Assembly: GCA_050246795.1 (NCBI GenBank)
Contig: JBFWVJ010000008.1
Span: forward strand, 1-64,000
Direction: 5' to 3'
Source of the DNA: JBFWVJ01 sp050246795
Lineage (GTDB): Bacteria; Patescibacteriota; Gracilibacteria; JAUYGZ01
DNA length: 64,000 bases
The position numbers and the translations under genes were made by a program. Below the pieces are notes generated by a model that was not told where the DNA came from, ran no database searches, and saw only the letters and a program-made list of their open reading frames with translations. Below, piece by piece: positions 12,723 through 21,135 of this stretch. The first letter of the stretch is position 1; each line of letters starts with the position of its first letter.

Positions 12723-13961
12723 TTAGCGGAGTGTGTTCGTCCGCGTGCTACCGTCCGAGTACCGATAAGTAATCCGGCTTGCTTGCCAGTCGATTGAAGA
12801 ACCTACGATGGTCGGCTTATCGACCTTTGGAGCGGGGAGCAATGCCCGCACGATGCGATGTTCTCTGTCGACGCTGAGACGTGGCCGGGGTGACTTTGCC
12901 GGATAGAGCGCTCCTGAAAACGCCCCGTATCCGCATACGCTCGGCTTCCCCGGCTTCGGCCCGTTCCCTGTCGGCCCGATGATTACCGGCTGCAAGGTCG
13001 CGCCTGTAATCGGTCGTAAAAGGCGCGGATAGCTGGTTCCGCGCACTACCCAAACCCTAACGGGCTTCCGTTCTGGCAATGCCTGAATGCGAACGGGTAG
13101 CAGGTTCTCGGCATCGACGCCGGACGGGGCGAGTTCCTGCCGGAAGCTATCCGACAATCGCCGCGCCTGAAGTCTGCCGACGTAATCCCATCCGCGCATG
13201 CCCGGACCCATGTATCCGTGGACGCCGGAATGGTAGGCGGGAACCACCGAACCATCGGCGCGGACAATCTCCACGTATCGCCAACGCCCATCGGAAACAT
13301 CCTCAACGGGATCGAGTTTCCAATGGTAGGAACTATCACGCCGCCATTGGTGCGCTAGTTCGTCCGCCGTCCAACGTAAGCGACGGTCATAAAGCAAATG
13401 CCACCATCCGGTAATCCATGAAGGATTTCCCGTATGTGCCCAAGTGCCAGCCGACTTGCCGCCTGTAGCTTCTACTGCCGCGAACAGGGCCGCCCATTCG
13501 GGAAACCCTGCCGTGATGAGTTTCTGCCGCGCTTCCTCTACGTCTAGTTCCGCGACCTCTGCGGCAAGTCTCTGCTCACGTGTATTGAAGTGGTTCCCCT
13601 GCCGGATGGTCAGACCACGTTTCGCCTGCCGCGTGTCTACCTGGGTAACGGGCTGAGCATTGAAGCGGACAGCGCAAGGGGGGCAAATGTGTCCGCGCCG
13701 CGTGGCCGGGGAGATGTAAACCGTTTCGGTGATAGGTGCGCCGTGTTCGTCGGTCGCCCCTGTCTCACGTTCAATGCGCTGAGGTGCATCGAAGGTAACG
13801 CGGCCATCCATGCAGGTGGACGCCGGAACCCTGCTAGCGCACACGGCACAATGGATGGTGCCGTCTGCGGCGATAACCCTGTAGAGCCGCTGAGACTCTA
13901 CTCGCTTGCGTCGATTGATGCGCTCGGCGTCGATAGCGCCAAGTGGCGGTATATCCCCCAT
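12723..13961 (-). CDS. large hypothetical protein with N-terminal zinc motifs
   Basis: A 412-residue protein, the largest gene in the left arm. It starts MGDIPPLGAIDAERINRRKR. CAVCASRVPAST near residue 38 and CPPCAVRF near 93 form a likely two-part zinc site. A middle part is rich in Trp (SWITGWWHLLYDRRLRWTADE), and HSGVHGYMGPGMRGW follows. The C-terminal 130 residues are basic and Pro-rich. AAGGGGG precedes the ATG. Much richer in GC than the flanking arm, so likely acquired. No family recognised. Confidence 0.65.
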   Translation of the reverse strand: MGDIPPLGAIDAERINRRKRVESQRLYRVIAADGTIHCAVCASRVPASTCMDGRVTFDAPQRIERETGATDEHGAPITETVYISPATRRGHICPPCAVRFNAQPVTQVDTRQAKRGLTIRQGNHFNTREQRLAAEVAELDVEEARQKLITAGFPEWAALFAAVEATGGKSAGTWAHTGNPSWITGWWHLLYDRRLRWTADELAHQWRRDSSYHWKLDPVEDVSDGRWRYVEIVRADGSVVPAYHSGVHGYMGPGMRGWDYVGRLQARRLSDSFRQELAPSGVDAENLLPVRIQALPERKPVRVWVVRGTSYPRLLRPITGATLQPVIIGPTGNGPKPGKPSVCGYGAFSGALYPAKSPRPRLSVDREHRIVRALLPAPKVDKPTIVGSSIDWQASRITYRYSDGSTRTNTLR

Positions 13962-14062
13962 ATCCCCCTTTTGAACTGGTTGTGAGTGAGCCGCGAGAAG
14001 CTATGCGCTCATCCCATCCCGGCAAGAGGTTTCCCCCCTGCCGGAATGAGTCAACGCACGCG

Positions 14063-14572
14063 CTACTGGTTGTTGCCGCCGGTGAGAGCCTTCGGGCTGG
14101 TGAGAGCGCCGATGGCACCGACCAGCTTCACGGCCTCGGCGACCTGTTCCGAGAGCTTGGGAGCCGCCTGCTGGATGGTAACCAGCTTCTCGGCCTCGGC
14201 CTTCGAGCCTTCGCGGAACGCGTTCAGAACGGTCGCCGTGTGCCGCTCGGATTCCTCGGCCTTGCGGAGCTTTGCCGCGCTCGACTTGCGGCTCTGCTGT
14301 TCGACCGCATCGGTGATGCGCTGCGCTTCGTTCGCATCGGCGGCCATGCGACGAACGGTGATGGTGACCTCGACGGTCTGCGGCGAGCCATCGTGTGCCT
14401 TTTCGTCGATGAGCTTGAACGCTTCCGACGTGCGGATTTCCATCGCCCCGCCGCCCTGCCCGGTCGCATCCATCGGAAGCGAGAGCAGGGAAACAAGCTG
14501 AGGCAGGGGCAGCCAGTCACCGAGAACCGGCGCCGTGTCGGACTTCGCCAAGCGGTAAATCTTCGATGCCAT
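14063..14572 (-). CDS. hypothetical coiled-coil protein
   Basis: A 169-residue protein. The start was set at MASKIYRLAKSD, with AGGAG upstream, rather than the longer Arg-rich frame. N-terminal half beta-like (VLGDWLPLPQLVSLLSL; VEVTITVRRMA), C-terminal half a long Ala/Lys/Glu helix (KLRKAEESERHTATVLNAF...). GC-rich like its neighbour. Function is unknown. Confidence 0.6.
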   Translation of the reverse strand: MASKIYRLAKSDTAPVLGDWLPLPQLVSLLSLPMDATGQGGGAMEIRTSEAFKLIDEKAHDGSPQTVEVTITVRRMAADANEAQRITDAVEQQSRKSSAAKLRKAEESERHTATVLNAFREGSKAEAEKLVTIQQAAPKLSEQVAEAVKLVGAIGALTSPKALTGGNNQ

Positions 14573-14641
14573 GTGTGAACACTCCTGAAAATGCGCGTGA
14601 CGTGATGCCCGCGCGGTGAAACGAAACGAACGAGCCATGAG

Positions 14642-14671
14642 CCTAGCACGGCCATACGCGCTCGTGCTAGG
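14642..14671. repeat. perfect 9-bp inverted repeat
   Basis: CCTAGCACG and CGTGCTAGG separated by 12 bases, between the 14063-14572 gene and the tiny frames upstream. No T-run on either side, so an operator or RNA hairpin is more likely than a terminator. Confidence 0.5.
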
Positions 14672-14699
14672 GCTGAGTAATGCGGGAGAACTTGGACTG

Positions 14700-14768
14700 C
14701 TACCCGCGACCGGGCCAGTTGGTAATGTGCTTGCCGTCTCCCGCCGCCGTATCGGAAAAGCTTTTCAT
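14700..14768 (-). CDS. 22-residue ORF
   Basis: MKSFSDTAAGDGKHITNWPGRG. Starts 4 bases after the stop of the acidic frame upstream. Protein-like composition, but too short to be sure. Confidence 0.3.
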   Translation of the reverse strand: MKSFSDTAAGDGKHITNWPGRG

Positions 14769-14772
14769 TGTG

Positions 14773-14883
14773 TCATTCTTCATCCTCGTCGTCGAGTTCG
14801 TCTGCTTCCATTTGGACGATGGCGCCGTGCGATGCGCCAAGGCATGTGACGTGAGAGCGCCGAGGGGAAGCACCCCCCGCCAC
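14773..14883 (-). CDS. small acidic-tailed protein, GTG start
   Basis: A 36-residue frame ending GAIVQMEADELDDEDEE, a typical acidic tail. GTG start with AGGGGG 14 bases upstream. It would be the first gene of the leftward GC-rich group. Confidence 0.35.
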   Translation of the reverse strand: MAGGASPRRSHVTCLGASHGAIVQMEADELDDEDEE

Positions 14884-15119
14884 ATGACCGGCTCACCCCC
14901 TGCCGCGACCCCATCCCTACATCTTGTAGTTGATTTTTTGACGGCGGTTGTGCTTTCTCGGCCAGCTACCATAACTCCTTTGTCCCTGTCAATTAGCGTG
15001 CGCCAGTTCCGGCACCGCCAGGAAACCGACACCGTCAAAAATCTGGCGGCGGTGGGTAATCTCGGAGAGATTTTTAAGACCTTTTTGAAGGTTTGGATCC
15101 CCCCTCTTTAAGGGAGGGG
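14884..15119. other. divergent intergenic region
   Basis: This lies between leftward and rightward gene blocks and must hold start sites for both. The rightward promoter P2 follows at once. A CCCCTC/GAGGGG hairpin abuts its -35 box. A TTGACA on the minus strand near 14988 lacks a matching -10. Nothing coding seen. Confidence 0.5.
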
Positions 15120-15149
15120 TTGACAAGATGCCTATTTGTATGATATGAT
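15120..15149 (+). promoter_or_regulatory. promoter P2 of the shared family
   Basis: TTGACA, 18-base spacer ending TGA, TATGAT. The predicted first transcribed base (near 15156) falls within the ATG of the HNH gene at 15155, so that mRNA would be leaderless or the HNH is read from another transcript. Confidence 0.75.
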
Positions 15150-15154
15150 AGGAT

Positions 15155-15526
15155 ATGAGCAGGAAATGTATAAAATGCAGTCGTGAAAAGTTGTCTTCAA
15201 ATTTTCTTAAAGGTGGAGATATCTGCAAAAAATGTCGAACTCGCGATAAAAGGCCCGATGAGCGTCGAAGAAGAAAAGCTCGAAGTAGAGCACTCTTAGA
15301 GTTTATTAGAGCGATTTCTCCTTGTGCAGACTGTGGGCAAATTTACCCTTATTATATAATGCAGTTTGATCATCTTGGAGTTGAATCAAAAGATTATAAT
15401 GTTACTAAGATGAAAATGTTTTCTGATACTCGGATTATGCAGGAAATATCAAAATGTGATGTTGTTTGTGCGAACTGTCATGCTGCCAGAACATGGAAAA
15501 GAGAACACGAAATCCAATTAAACTAA
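15155..15526 (+). CDS. HNH endonuclease
   Basis: A 123-residue protein. N-terminal CIKCSREK...CKKC zinc pair (residues 5-28), a basic stretch, then the nuclease core: CADCG (57), MQFDHLG (the first HNH histidine), and CDVVCANCHAART. Two CxxC pairs frame the active site, as in compact HNH proteins. Likely a free-standing homing or mobile nuclease ahead of the terminase genes. Low GC compared with the left neighbour. No ribosome site. Confidence 0.8.
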   Translation: MSRKCIKCSREKLSSNFLKGGDICKKCRTRDKRPDERRRRKARSRALLEFIRAISPCADCGQIYPYYIMQFDHLGVESKDYNVTKMKMFSDTRIMQEISKCDVVCANCHAARTWKREHEIQLN

Positions 15527-15533
15527 TATTTAC

Positions 15534-15563
15534 TTGACAATGTCTGTAAGATTGTGATATGAT
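15534..15563 (+). promoter_or_regulatory. promoter P3 of the shared family, ahead of the packaging genes
   Basis: TTGACA, 18-base spacer ending TGA, TATGAT. The transcript would start near 15570 and open with a GGAAGAAT/ATTTTTCC-type hairpin. This is the natural promoter for terminase, portal and capsid genes. Confidence 0.75.
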
Positions 15564-15654
15564 TGTGATGTCAGCGGGAAGAATGTGCATTTTTCCTCAT
15601 ATTTTCACTGATGCCACTTCCGGCACCCTTTTCCCCTCCCGGTACCCACTTCAA

Positions 15655-15828
15655 ATGGAACACTCACCAAATTTTTATAACCTCTTTGCAGAACTTGAGA
15701 GGAATCTCGCCATTCAGTTGGACCGGATTAGGGAATCTCTGACCCCAAAAGGCCATGCGCCAGGTGCTCGGAAACCGGATCTCGAAACCACTGAAGCCAA
15801 GCTGATGGGGATTGAAGAGGATGAGTAA
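15655..15828 (+). CDS. small protein before terminase
   Basis: A 57-residue helical protein (MEHSPNFYNLFAELERNLAI ...). It lacks a clear ribosome site. An upstream in-frame ATG at 15568 lies at the predicted transcript start and would add 29 residues. Its stop overlaps the next ATG. Role unknown; possibly a packaging accessory. Confidence 0.55.
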   Translation: MEHSPNFYNLFAELERNLAIQLDRIRESLTPKGHAPGARKPDLETTEAKLMGIEEDE

Positions 15829-16285
15829 AGAGAAAGAAGCGCTCACCAGTGCCCCTAATAGCCTCCCAGAGACGACTTCTCTCTCTACCCCTACCGCCCC
15901 TGATCTTGATCTAAATCCTCCTATAAGTCATCCTATGGCCTCCCAAGACCTATCCACCCTCCGTCCTCCTACCAAATCCAATGTCCGCAAGGCCAAGGAA
16001 GCTCTCAAAGAACGAGCCTTCCTGATCTTGGAAGAGTTCCAGCAGACCATTAAGGAGGCCAGAGCAGCAGGAAAATACGAGGAAGCTCTTTCCGCCTACA
16101 AATGGTTGATCGACCATATCCCTGCTGAGGACGGCGAACGCATGGTAGAGGGTAGTTCTGACAAAATCCAGGTGGTTGATACCGGAAATAAAGGCCCAGT
16201 AATCAATATTGGTCTAAAGATTGGCGCAATTTCCGAAAACGCCAAGCAACTCCCTGAAGTTATCGACATAACTCCCAAGAAATAA
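15821..16285 (+). CDS. putative terminase small subunit
   Basis: A 154-residue protein directly before the large terminase (1-base gap). A Ser/Thr/Pro-rich N-terminus is followed by helices (KAKEALKERAFLILEEFQQTI; EALSAYKWLIDHIP) and a C-terminal strand ending VIDITPKK, possibly contacting the large subunit. The call rests on position, size and helical content, not on a recognised domain. Confidence 0.5.
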   Translation: MSKEKEALTSAPNSLPETTSLSTPTAPDLDLNPPISHPMASQDLSTLRPPTKSNVRKAKEALKERAFLILEEFQQTIKEARAAGKYEEALSAYKWLIDHIPAEDGERMVEGSSDKIQVVDTGNKGPVINIGLKIGAISENAKQLPEVIDITPKK

Positions 16286-16286
16286 C

Positions 16287-17756
16287 ATGTCTGCAGAAAA
16301 TCGCATCACAGTTCTCACCCCAAATGGTCAGGAAGTAGTCTTCTGGGACCCATTTGAGAAGCAGATCCAGTTCCATCAAAGCAATCTGACTAACCTCTAC
16401 GCCAGAGGAAGCCGAGGTTCAGGAAAATCCCAGCTTCTCCGTAACGATGCTCACATGAGAGCCATGTCAGTGCCCAATGTGAACATGGTTCTGCTCCGTA
16501 AAACCCTGAAAGACCTCCAAAAGAACCACATCGATAGCGCAGATGCCAATATCCGCAAGGAAATGCAGATGCTTGGTGGGTATTATCACGGCACCAATTA
16601 CGTAGCCACCTACCCAACGGGTTCTAAGCTCTTCTTCTCCTATGTTGGTCATGAATCCGACGCCCTTAACCTGCTCGGTGCTGAGCTTCTTGCCCTTTAC
16701 GTAGACGAAATCACTACCATCCCTTGGGAATACTTCCTCCGCCTTACTTCCTCACTCCGTGTTAAGAAAGGTTCAGGATTAAAAGCAGTAACCCGATGTG
16801 CGGCTAACCCATTTGGCGAATCGGCTGCCGAAGTCGAAAAATACTTCGTCACCAAGGACGTTCTCCCCGAAGAAGACCCAGATTACGACCCAGATGAATG
16901 GGGCTACATCCAGATTAACCATACTGATAACCCCTATGCTGACGTAGAGCAGTATGAAAAGCGTCTGGCTAACCTTCCTCCATATCTACGAAAGGCGTGG
17001 TTGGAGGGTGAATTCGCGGACGAAGAAGCTCTTTTCGAGTTCCACCCAAAACGAGATGGAAATCCCTATCACGTCCTCGAAGACATCGACATTGACCGAT
17101 TAATTAGAGGTGGGCGTATTTTCCGCGCCTTTGACTGGGGCTGGTCCCCTGACCCAAGCTATTGTCTCTGGATTGCCCATCTTGGAAACCGGTATATCGC
17201 ATTCCACGAGAAAACCTGGAACAAAACCATTATTCCAGACATTGCTGCAGAGATTAAGGAGATCGACAAAAGCCTCGGCATTGACCGTATTTGGGGAACC
17301 TTCTGTGATCCTTCTCTGGATATCCATACAGGTGGAGAAATCCGCACCAATAAAGAAATCTTTGAAGCCCACGGCATCCCCATGGAGTGCTCAGTCAATA
17401 ACCGAGAACTCTACGCTTCTTCTATTCACCATGCACTAGCCGAAGAAGTCGCCCCAAAAACCCCAAGACTACAGATTTATCGTGGAAATAGTTCTTTCGG
17501 TTGTCCCTATCTAGTAAAAGCTCTTCCATTGATGCGTACTAACCCCAAGCGTCCAATGGCAATGGACGATCATAAACACGACCATCCAGTAGTCACACTG
17601 GCCTATTTCTTAATTAGCCAAGCTTCTCTGGAACAAAAAGAAACCAAACAAGTATATCGCCGATCTGGAAAGGTTGGCCAGTCTAGAGCATGGGCAGACT
17701 CTGACCATGCTGATCGCTGGATCCTAGGACAGCATAATATTCGAGGACGAGGATAA
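16287..17756 (+). CDS. terL: terminase large subunit
   Basis: A 489-residue protein, the packaging motor ATPase and headful or cohesive-end nuclease. Walker A GSRGSGKS lies near residue 41, Walker B LLALYVDE near 133, and a coupling motif follows (RCAANPFG). The RNase H-like nuclease domain has FRAFDWGW (first Asp, near 275), FCDPSLD, and the late MDDHKHDHP acidic cluster. Length and order match family norms. Confidence 0.93.
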   Translation: MSAENRITVLTPNGQEVVFWDPFEKQIQFHQSNLTNLYARGSRGSGKSQLLRNDAHMRAMSVPNVNMVLLRKTLKDLQKNHIDSADANIRKEMQMLGGYYHGTNYVATYPTGSKLFFSYVGHESDALNLLGAELLALYVDEITTIPWEYFLRLTSSLRVKKGSGLKAVTRCAANPFGESAAEVEKYFVTKDVLPEEDPDYDPDEWGYIQINHTDNPYADVEQYEKRLANLPPYLRKAWLEGEFADEEALFEFHPKRDGNPYHVLEDIDIDRLIRGGRIFRAFDWGWSPDPSYCLWIAHLGNRYIAFHEKTWNKTIIPDIAAEIKEIDKSLGIDRIWGTFCDPSLDIHTGGEIRTNKEIFEAHGIPMECSVNNRELYASSIHHALAEEVAPKTPRLQIYRGNSSFGCPYLVKALPLMRTNPKRPMAMDDHKHDHPVVTLAYFLISQASLEQKETKQVYRRSGKVGQSRAWADSDHADRWILGQHNIRGRG

Positions 17757-17761
17757 ATATA

Positions 17762-19903
17762 ATGGTAGATGACGTAACTATTAAGGAAGCCCTAGAACCA
17801 GCTGATGCGGTTGAGGATCCTGCCCAGAAGAAGCGCATTCGCCGCTTTAAAAAGGACCTAGAGCTCTGTAAGACTCAGAAAAAGGAGCTAATGCGGGATT
17901 GGCGCACCAATGTCGATTACCGTAGAGGTAAGGCCTATGCCACTGCTTCTGATCGTGATCGTATTGCCGTTCCTCTTGACTGGTCTTTAACCAAGGAAAA
18001 GGAAGCAGTTCTTTTCTCTCAGATTCCGGCAATCCGGGTCAATCATCCTCCACAGACCATCTCCGAGGAAGCCCTTCCGTGGGTGCATCGTTTTGAGCAG
18101 AAGCTCAATGATCTGGCTATTGAAGCCGGAATTGAATCTGCCATGAACGAGGTTCTTCCTGATTGTATCAATGCGGCAGGTTTCGGTGTAGTTATCGTAG
18201 CTCGTGAGGCTATTACCGATACGGTAATGATGCCAGCTATTGATCTTTCTATCTTTCCTCCAGAACTCCAGCAGATGATTCTCAGTTCCGGAATGCTGCC
18301 TACTGGTGAGCCCATTCCGATGGTTCCAACTCCGAGGACGCTTGATTCTCGGTATACAGTAACCCGCATTAGTCCAGCCGATTTCCTCTGGCCTATTGCT
18401 TTTGATGGCTCCGACTTCGACAAGGCTCCGTGGATTGGACGCTCAGGACGTATCTCATGGGCCGAAGCCGTTCAGCGCTTTGGTCTGGAAGAAGACGAGA
18501 AGCGGCGTATTATTGGAGACTCTCGTTCTACCGAAGAACGCATTGATTGGAACTCTACTGCTTCAGGAACCCCAGCCGAATCAGATCTCTTCGCTGACAC
18601 CGTTGAGTTCGACGAGATCTTCTATAAGGCTTATCATTATGATCAGCAGGCTACAAACTTCTCCCACATTCATCATATGGTGTTTGTCAAGGGTAAGGAT
18701 AATCCTGTAATCGATGAGCCGTGGCAGGGACAGATGGAGGATGAGGAATCTGGTCTGCTTCTTGGAGCCCAGAAGTATCCTATTCGAGTTCTAACCCTAG
18801 CCTACATCACCGATGATGCGATTCCACCTTCTGATTCTGCCGTGGGTCGTGCTCAGGTAGACGAGCTCAATAAGTCCCGCACCAATATGATGGAGCAGCG
18901 GCAACATTCACTGCCTGTTAATTGGTTCGATGTGAACCGAGTAGACCCCACCATCCAGTATGCCCTAATGCGCGGACAGTGGCAGGGATATGTCCCAGTG
19001 CAGGGTGTTGGCCAGAACATTATTGGTTCTGTTGCCCGCTCCTCATATCCACAGGATCATCACGCCATTGACCAGATCGTCAAGAATGACCTGAACCAAG
19101 TGTGGCAGGTTGGTTCTGGAATGTTTGGTCCCGATGTTGAAACCGGGAAGGAAGCCTCTGCAATCAACTCTGGAATGCAGATCCGTGTAGCCCGCGAAAG
19201 AGCTCGCGTTGGAAAGTTCTTCGTTGGTATCATGGAGGTTCTCGGTGGGCTTGTTTCTATCTTCGAGGATCCCGCTGAGATTGGTGAGGGCTTTACCCCT
19301 CTGGTTTCACGAACCCTTGCCTATTCAATCCTGGCAGACTCTACGGTTCTGTTGGATTCCAACCAGCGTCTAGAAAATGTCATGCGTTTCGTGAACTTCT
19401 TTGCCAAGTCAGGTTGGGTCGATATTGAGTCTCTGGTAAAGGAAGCGGCTACACTCAGTGGTCTTGACCCGGCAGTTGTGGTTCGTCCTCCGTCACCGAA
19501 GCCTCCGGTTGAGCCGAACATCTCACTCCGCTTTACCGGTGTTGAAGATGTACTCAATCCACTCATTCTGGCGTTCCTGCTGAAGTCTGGTCAGGCACCG
19601 GATGAGAAGCTGATCGAGCGTGCAAAGGAACTCATCACGAGTTCAGTTGCTCCTCCTGAAGGTCAGGATCCGAATGCTGGATTCGGACTTACTGGTATCG
19701 AGGGCGAGGCATTACCGTCAAGACTAATGTCTGGTCCGGCTGGAATGTCCCCTGATCTCGCCCAGTTGGTAACTCAGCTTCAATCAGTAAAGGCTCCTAA
19801 GGAAGTTCCTGCGCCCCCTCCACCAGAGGTTGGTGCCGCGAATCCCCGTTGGGGCATCCTTGGCCGAATGAATCGCCGAGCTGATAACGGAGATGAAGAC
19901 TAA
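17762..19903 (+). CDS. portal protein
   Basis: A 713-residue protein immediately after the large terminase. It is rich in helix and DRIAVPLDWSL-like conserved clip/stem pattern; QVDELNKSRTNMMEQRQH marks the stem-helix region. At over 700 residues it is in the range of podovirus-type portals. The acidic C-terminus (NGDED) ends with TAA overlapping the next ATG. It would form the dodecameric channel for DNA. Confidence 0.85.
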   Translation: MVDDVTIKEALEPADAVEDPAQKKRIRRFKKDLELCKTQKKELMRDWRTNVDYRRGKAYATASDRDRIAVPLDWSLTKEKEAVLFSQIPAIRVNHPPQTISEEALPWVHRFEQKLNDLAIEAGIESAMNEVLPDCINAAGFGVVIVAREAITDTVMMPAIDLSIFPPELQQMILSSGMLPTGEPIPMVPTPRTLDSRYTVTRISPADFLWPIAFDGSDFDKAPWIGRSGRISWAEAVQRFGLEEDEKRRIIGDSRSTEERIDWNSTASGTPAESDLFADTVEFDEIFYKAYHYDQQATNFSHIHHMVFVKGKDNPVIDEPWQGQMEDEESGLLLGAQKYPIRVLTLAYITDDAIPPSDSAVGRAQVDELNKSRTNMMEQRQHSLPVNWFDVNRVDPTIQYALMRGQWQGYVPVQGVGQNIIGSVARSSYPQDHHAIDQIVKNDLNQVWQVGSGMFGPDVETGKEASAINSGMQIRVARERARVGKFFVGIMEVLGGLVSIFEDPAEIGEGFTPLVSRTLAYSILADSTVLLDSNQRLENVMRFVNFFAKSGWVDIESLVKEAATLSGLDPAVVVRPPSPKPPVEPNISLRFTGVEDVLNPLILAFLLKSGQAPDEKLIERAKELITSSVAPPEGQDPNAGFGLTGIEGEALPSRLMSGPAGMSPDLAQLVTQLQSVKAPKEVPAPPPPEVGAANPRWGILGRMNRRADNGDED

Positions 19904-20277
19904 TGCCAACATACCGATATACCACATGGAAGCTAGTTTGTCCAAAGTGTGATCTTCGCACGGACCGTCTGGTCTGGGACTATGAACTAGAAAACCAGAA
20001 ATGCGAAACCTGTGAAGGAGAGTTAGAGTTCTACTCTCCTTCATTCGGTAAATCAGCCGGAGTGGTTGGTGATGAAATCCCGGGAGGAATCGAAATCAAA
20101 CACGGACTAGTCGATCCAGTTACCTTGGCCCCTATGAAGTTCTACTCCCGCACTGAGCTAAAAAGAGCAGCCAATGAATATGGCCTTACACTTCTCGGTG
20201 ACACTCCTAAGCCTTATCGCGTTCGGTGGGATGGGGTAAGAAAAACCAGAGCCGACGAAATCTACGATAAGAAATAA
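19903..20277 (+). CDS. zinc-ribbon virion-region protein
   Basis: A 124-residue protein: CPKC and CETC 25 residues apart at the N-terminus, as in FmdB-like zinc ribbons. Then DEIPGGIEIKHGL and KFYSRTELKRAANEYGL, a pattern I know from proteins downstream of phage portals. Function is unknown; it may act in head assembly or regulation. Confidence 0.7.
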   Translation: MPTYRYTTWKLVCPKCDLRTDRLVWDYELENQKCETCEGELEFYSPSFGKSAGVVGDEIPGGIEIKHGLVDPVTLAPMKFYSRTELKRAANEYGLTLLGDTPKPYRVRWDGVRKTRADEIYDKK

Positions 20278-20278
20278 G

Positions 20279-20722
20279 ATGCCACCAAGATTCACTGGAG
20301 GTCGTCCCTCGGCATTTAAAGCCAAACAAGTTGCCCTTGAACTTCATGAGCTTCTCGACATTCCCCTTGAAAACAAGCAACCAAAAAAGGGAAGGCTAAT
20401 CATCAATACCATTGTCAAATGTATGGTTGATGCTTTAAAACGAGGAGAGTCTGTAGAAATTCCTGGCTTTGGAAGATTTCAAGTAGTTGAAAGGACCGGC
20501 AATGGCCGCTGTCTAGTCGCAGTGGACAAGACAGGAAAAATCCTTGCTCTTGATTCCAAGCCCTCTCGAATAGTTAAAAAGAGAGTCCAGTTCAAGCCTT
20601 CAGATGTTTGGATCACGATGATCAACCTTAATGATCCCGACAGTTTTACCTATATCGACAAGCGCAACATTAAGATCTGGAAAGCTCACGCAGAAAAGCT
20701 TAGGAGAAAGAATGAAAATTGA
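20279..20722 (+). CDS. HU/IHF-family DNA-binding protein
   Basis: A 147-residue protein. The helical INTIVKCMVDALKRGESVEI leads into PGFGRFQVVER, the HU signature turn and arm, and VKKRVQFKPSD matches the closing strand (v.FkpS..l). It is about 50 residues longer than HU, with an N-terminal extension and a C-terminal tail. It may compact the genome or act in packaging, given its place between portal and scaffold. Confidence 0.75.
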   Translation: MPPRFTGGRPSAFKAKQVALELHELLDIPLENKQPKKGRLIINTIVKCMVDALKRGESVEIPGFGRFQVVERTGNGRCLVAVDKTGKILALDSKPSRIVKKRVQFKPSDVWITMINLNDPDSFTYIDKRNIKIWKAHAEKLRRKNEN

Positions 20723-21053
20723 AACTACGAGTAAGCCAACTCGAATCGTTGAAGACTGGGACTTTACCTTTATTAATGGCTCAACCATTAGTATTGTAAT
20801 CGACCGAGAGGAAGGAGACACTTGTGAGTTCTCACCCAATTCACCATTTGTCAGACTTCATCGCGTAGAGCGCCCATCCGCCATTAACCCAATGGAAAAG
20901 CTTCCTCCAGAGGAGTTCTTTATCTCTGTTGCCAATGTTCTTGGCATTAGAAAGCAGCAGCGCACTGTCAGTCCTCTGTCTATCGAAGAACAGCAAGAAT
21001 GGCAGGAAGTGCTAGAAGAACTCACCAGCAAGCCGTCCACCATTTCCCACTAA
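20712..21053 (+). CDS. hypothetical acidic protein
   Basis: A 113-residue protein (MKIETTSKPTRIVEDWDFTF ...). The ATG was chosen for AGGAGAAAG just upstream; it overlaps the HU-like gene by 11 bases. Beta-rich N-terminal half, helical Gln/Glu-rich C-terminus (EEQQEWQEVLE). Probably a virion or assembly protein from its position. Confidence 0.65.
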   Translation: MKIETTSKPTRIVEDWDFTFINGSTISIVIDREEGDTCEFSPNSPFVRLHRVERPSAINPMEKLPPEEFFISVANVLGIRKQQRTVSPLSIEEQQEWQEVLEELTSKPSTISH

Positions 21054-21135
21054 CCATTAACCCCGTTTAATTGCTTTATCACCGCCCTGCACCGACGTAA
21101 GGTGCTGATCGGTTTTCCCCGTGAAAGGATACTCC

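Noticed and set aside
14224..14655. 143-codon Arg-rich minus-strand frame
   Set aside because: High-GC shadow of 14063-14572, with typical Arg/Ser/Pro bias and no ribosome site.
14970..15000. Minus-strand promoter at TTGACA near 14988
   Set aside because: No -10 box at 16-18 bases. The nearest candidate gives a 13-base spacer, so I do not call it.
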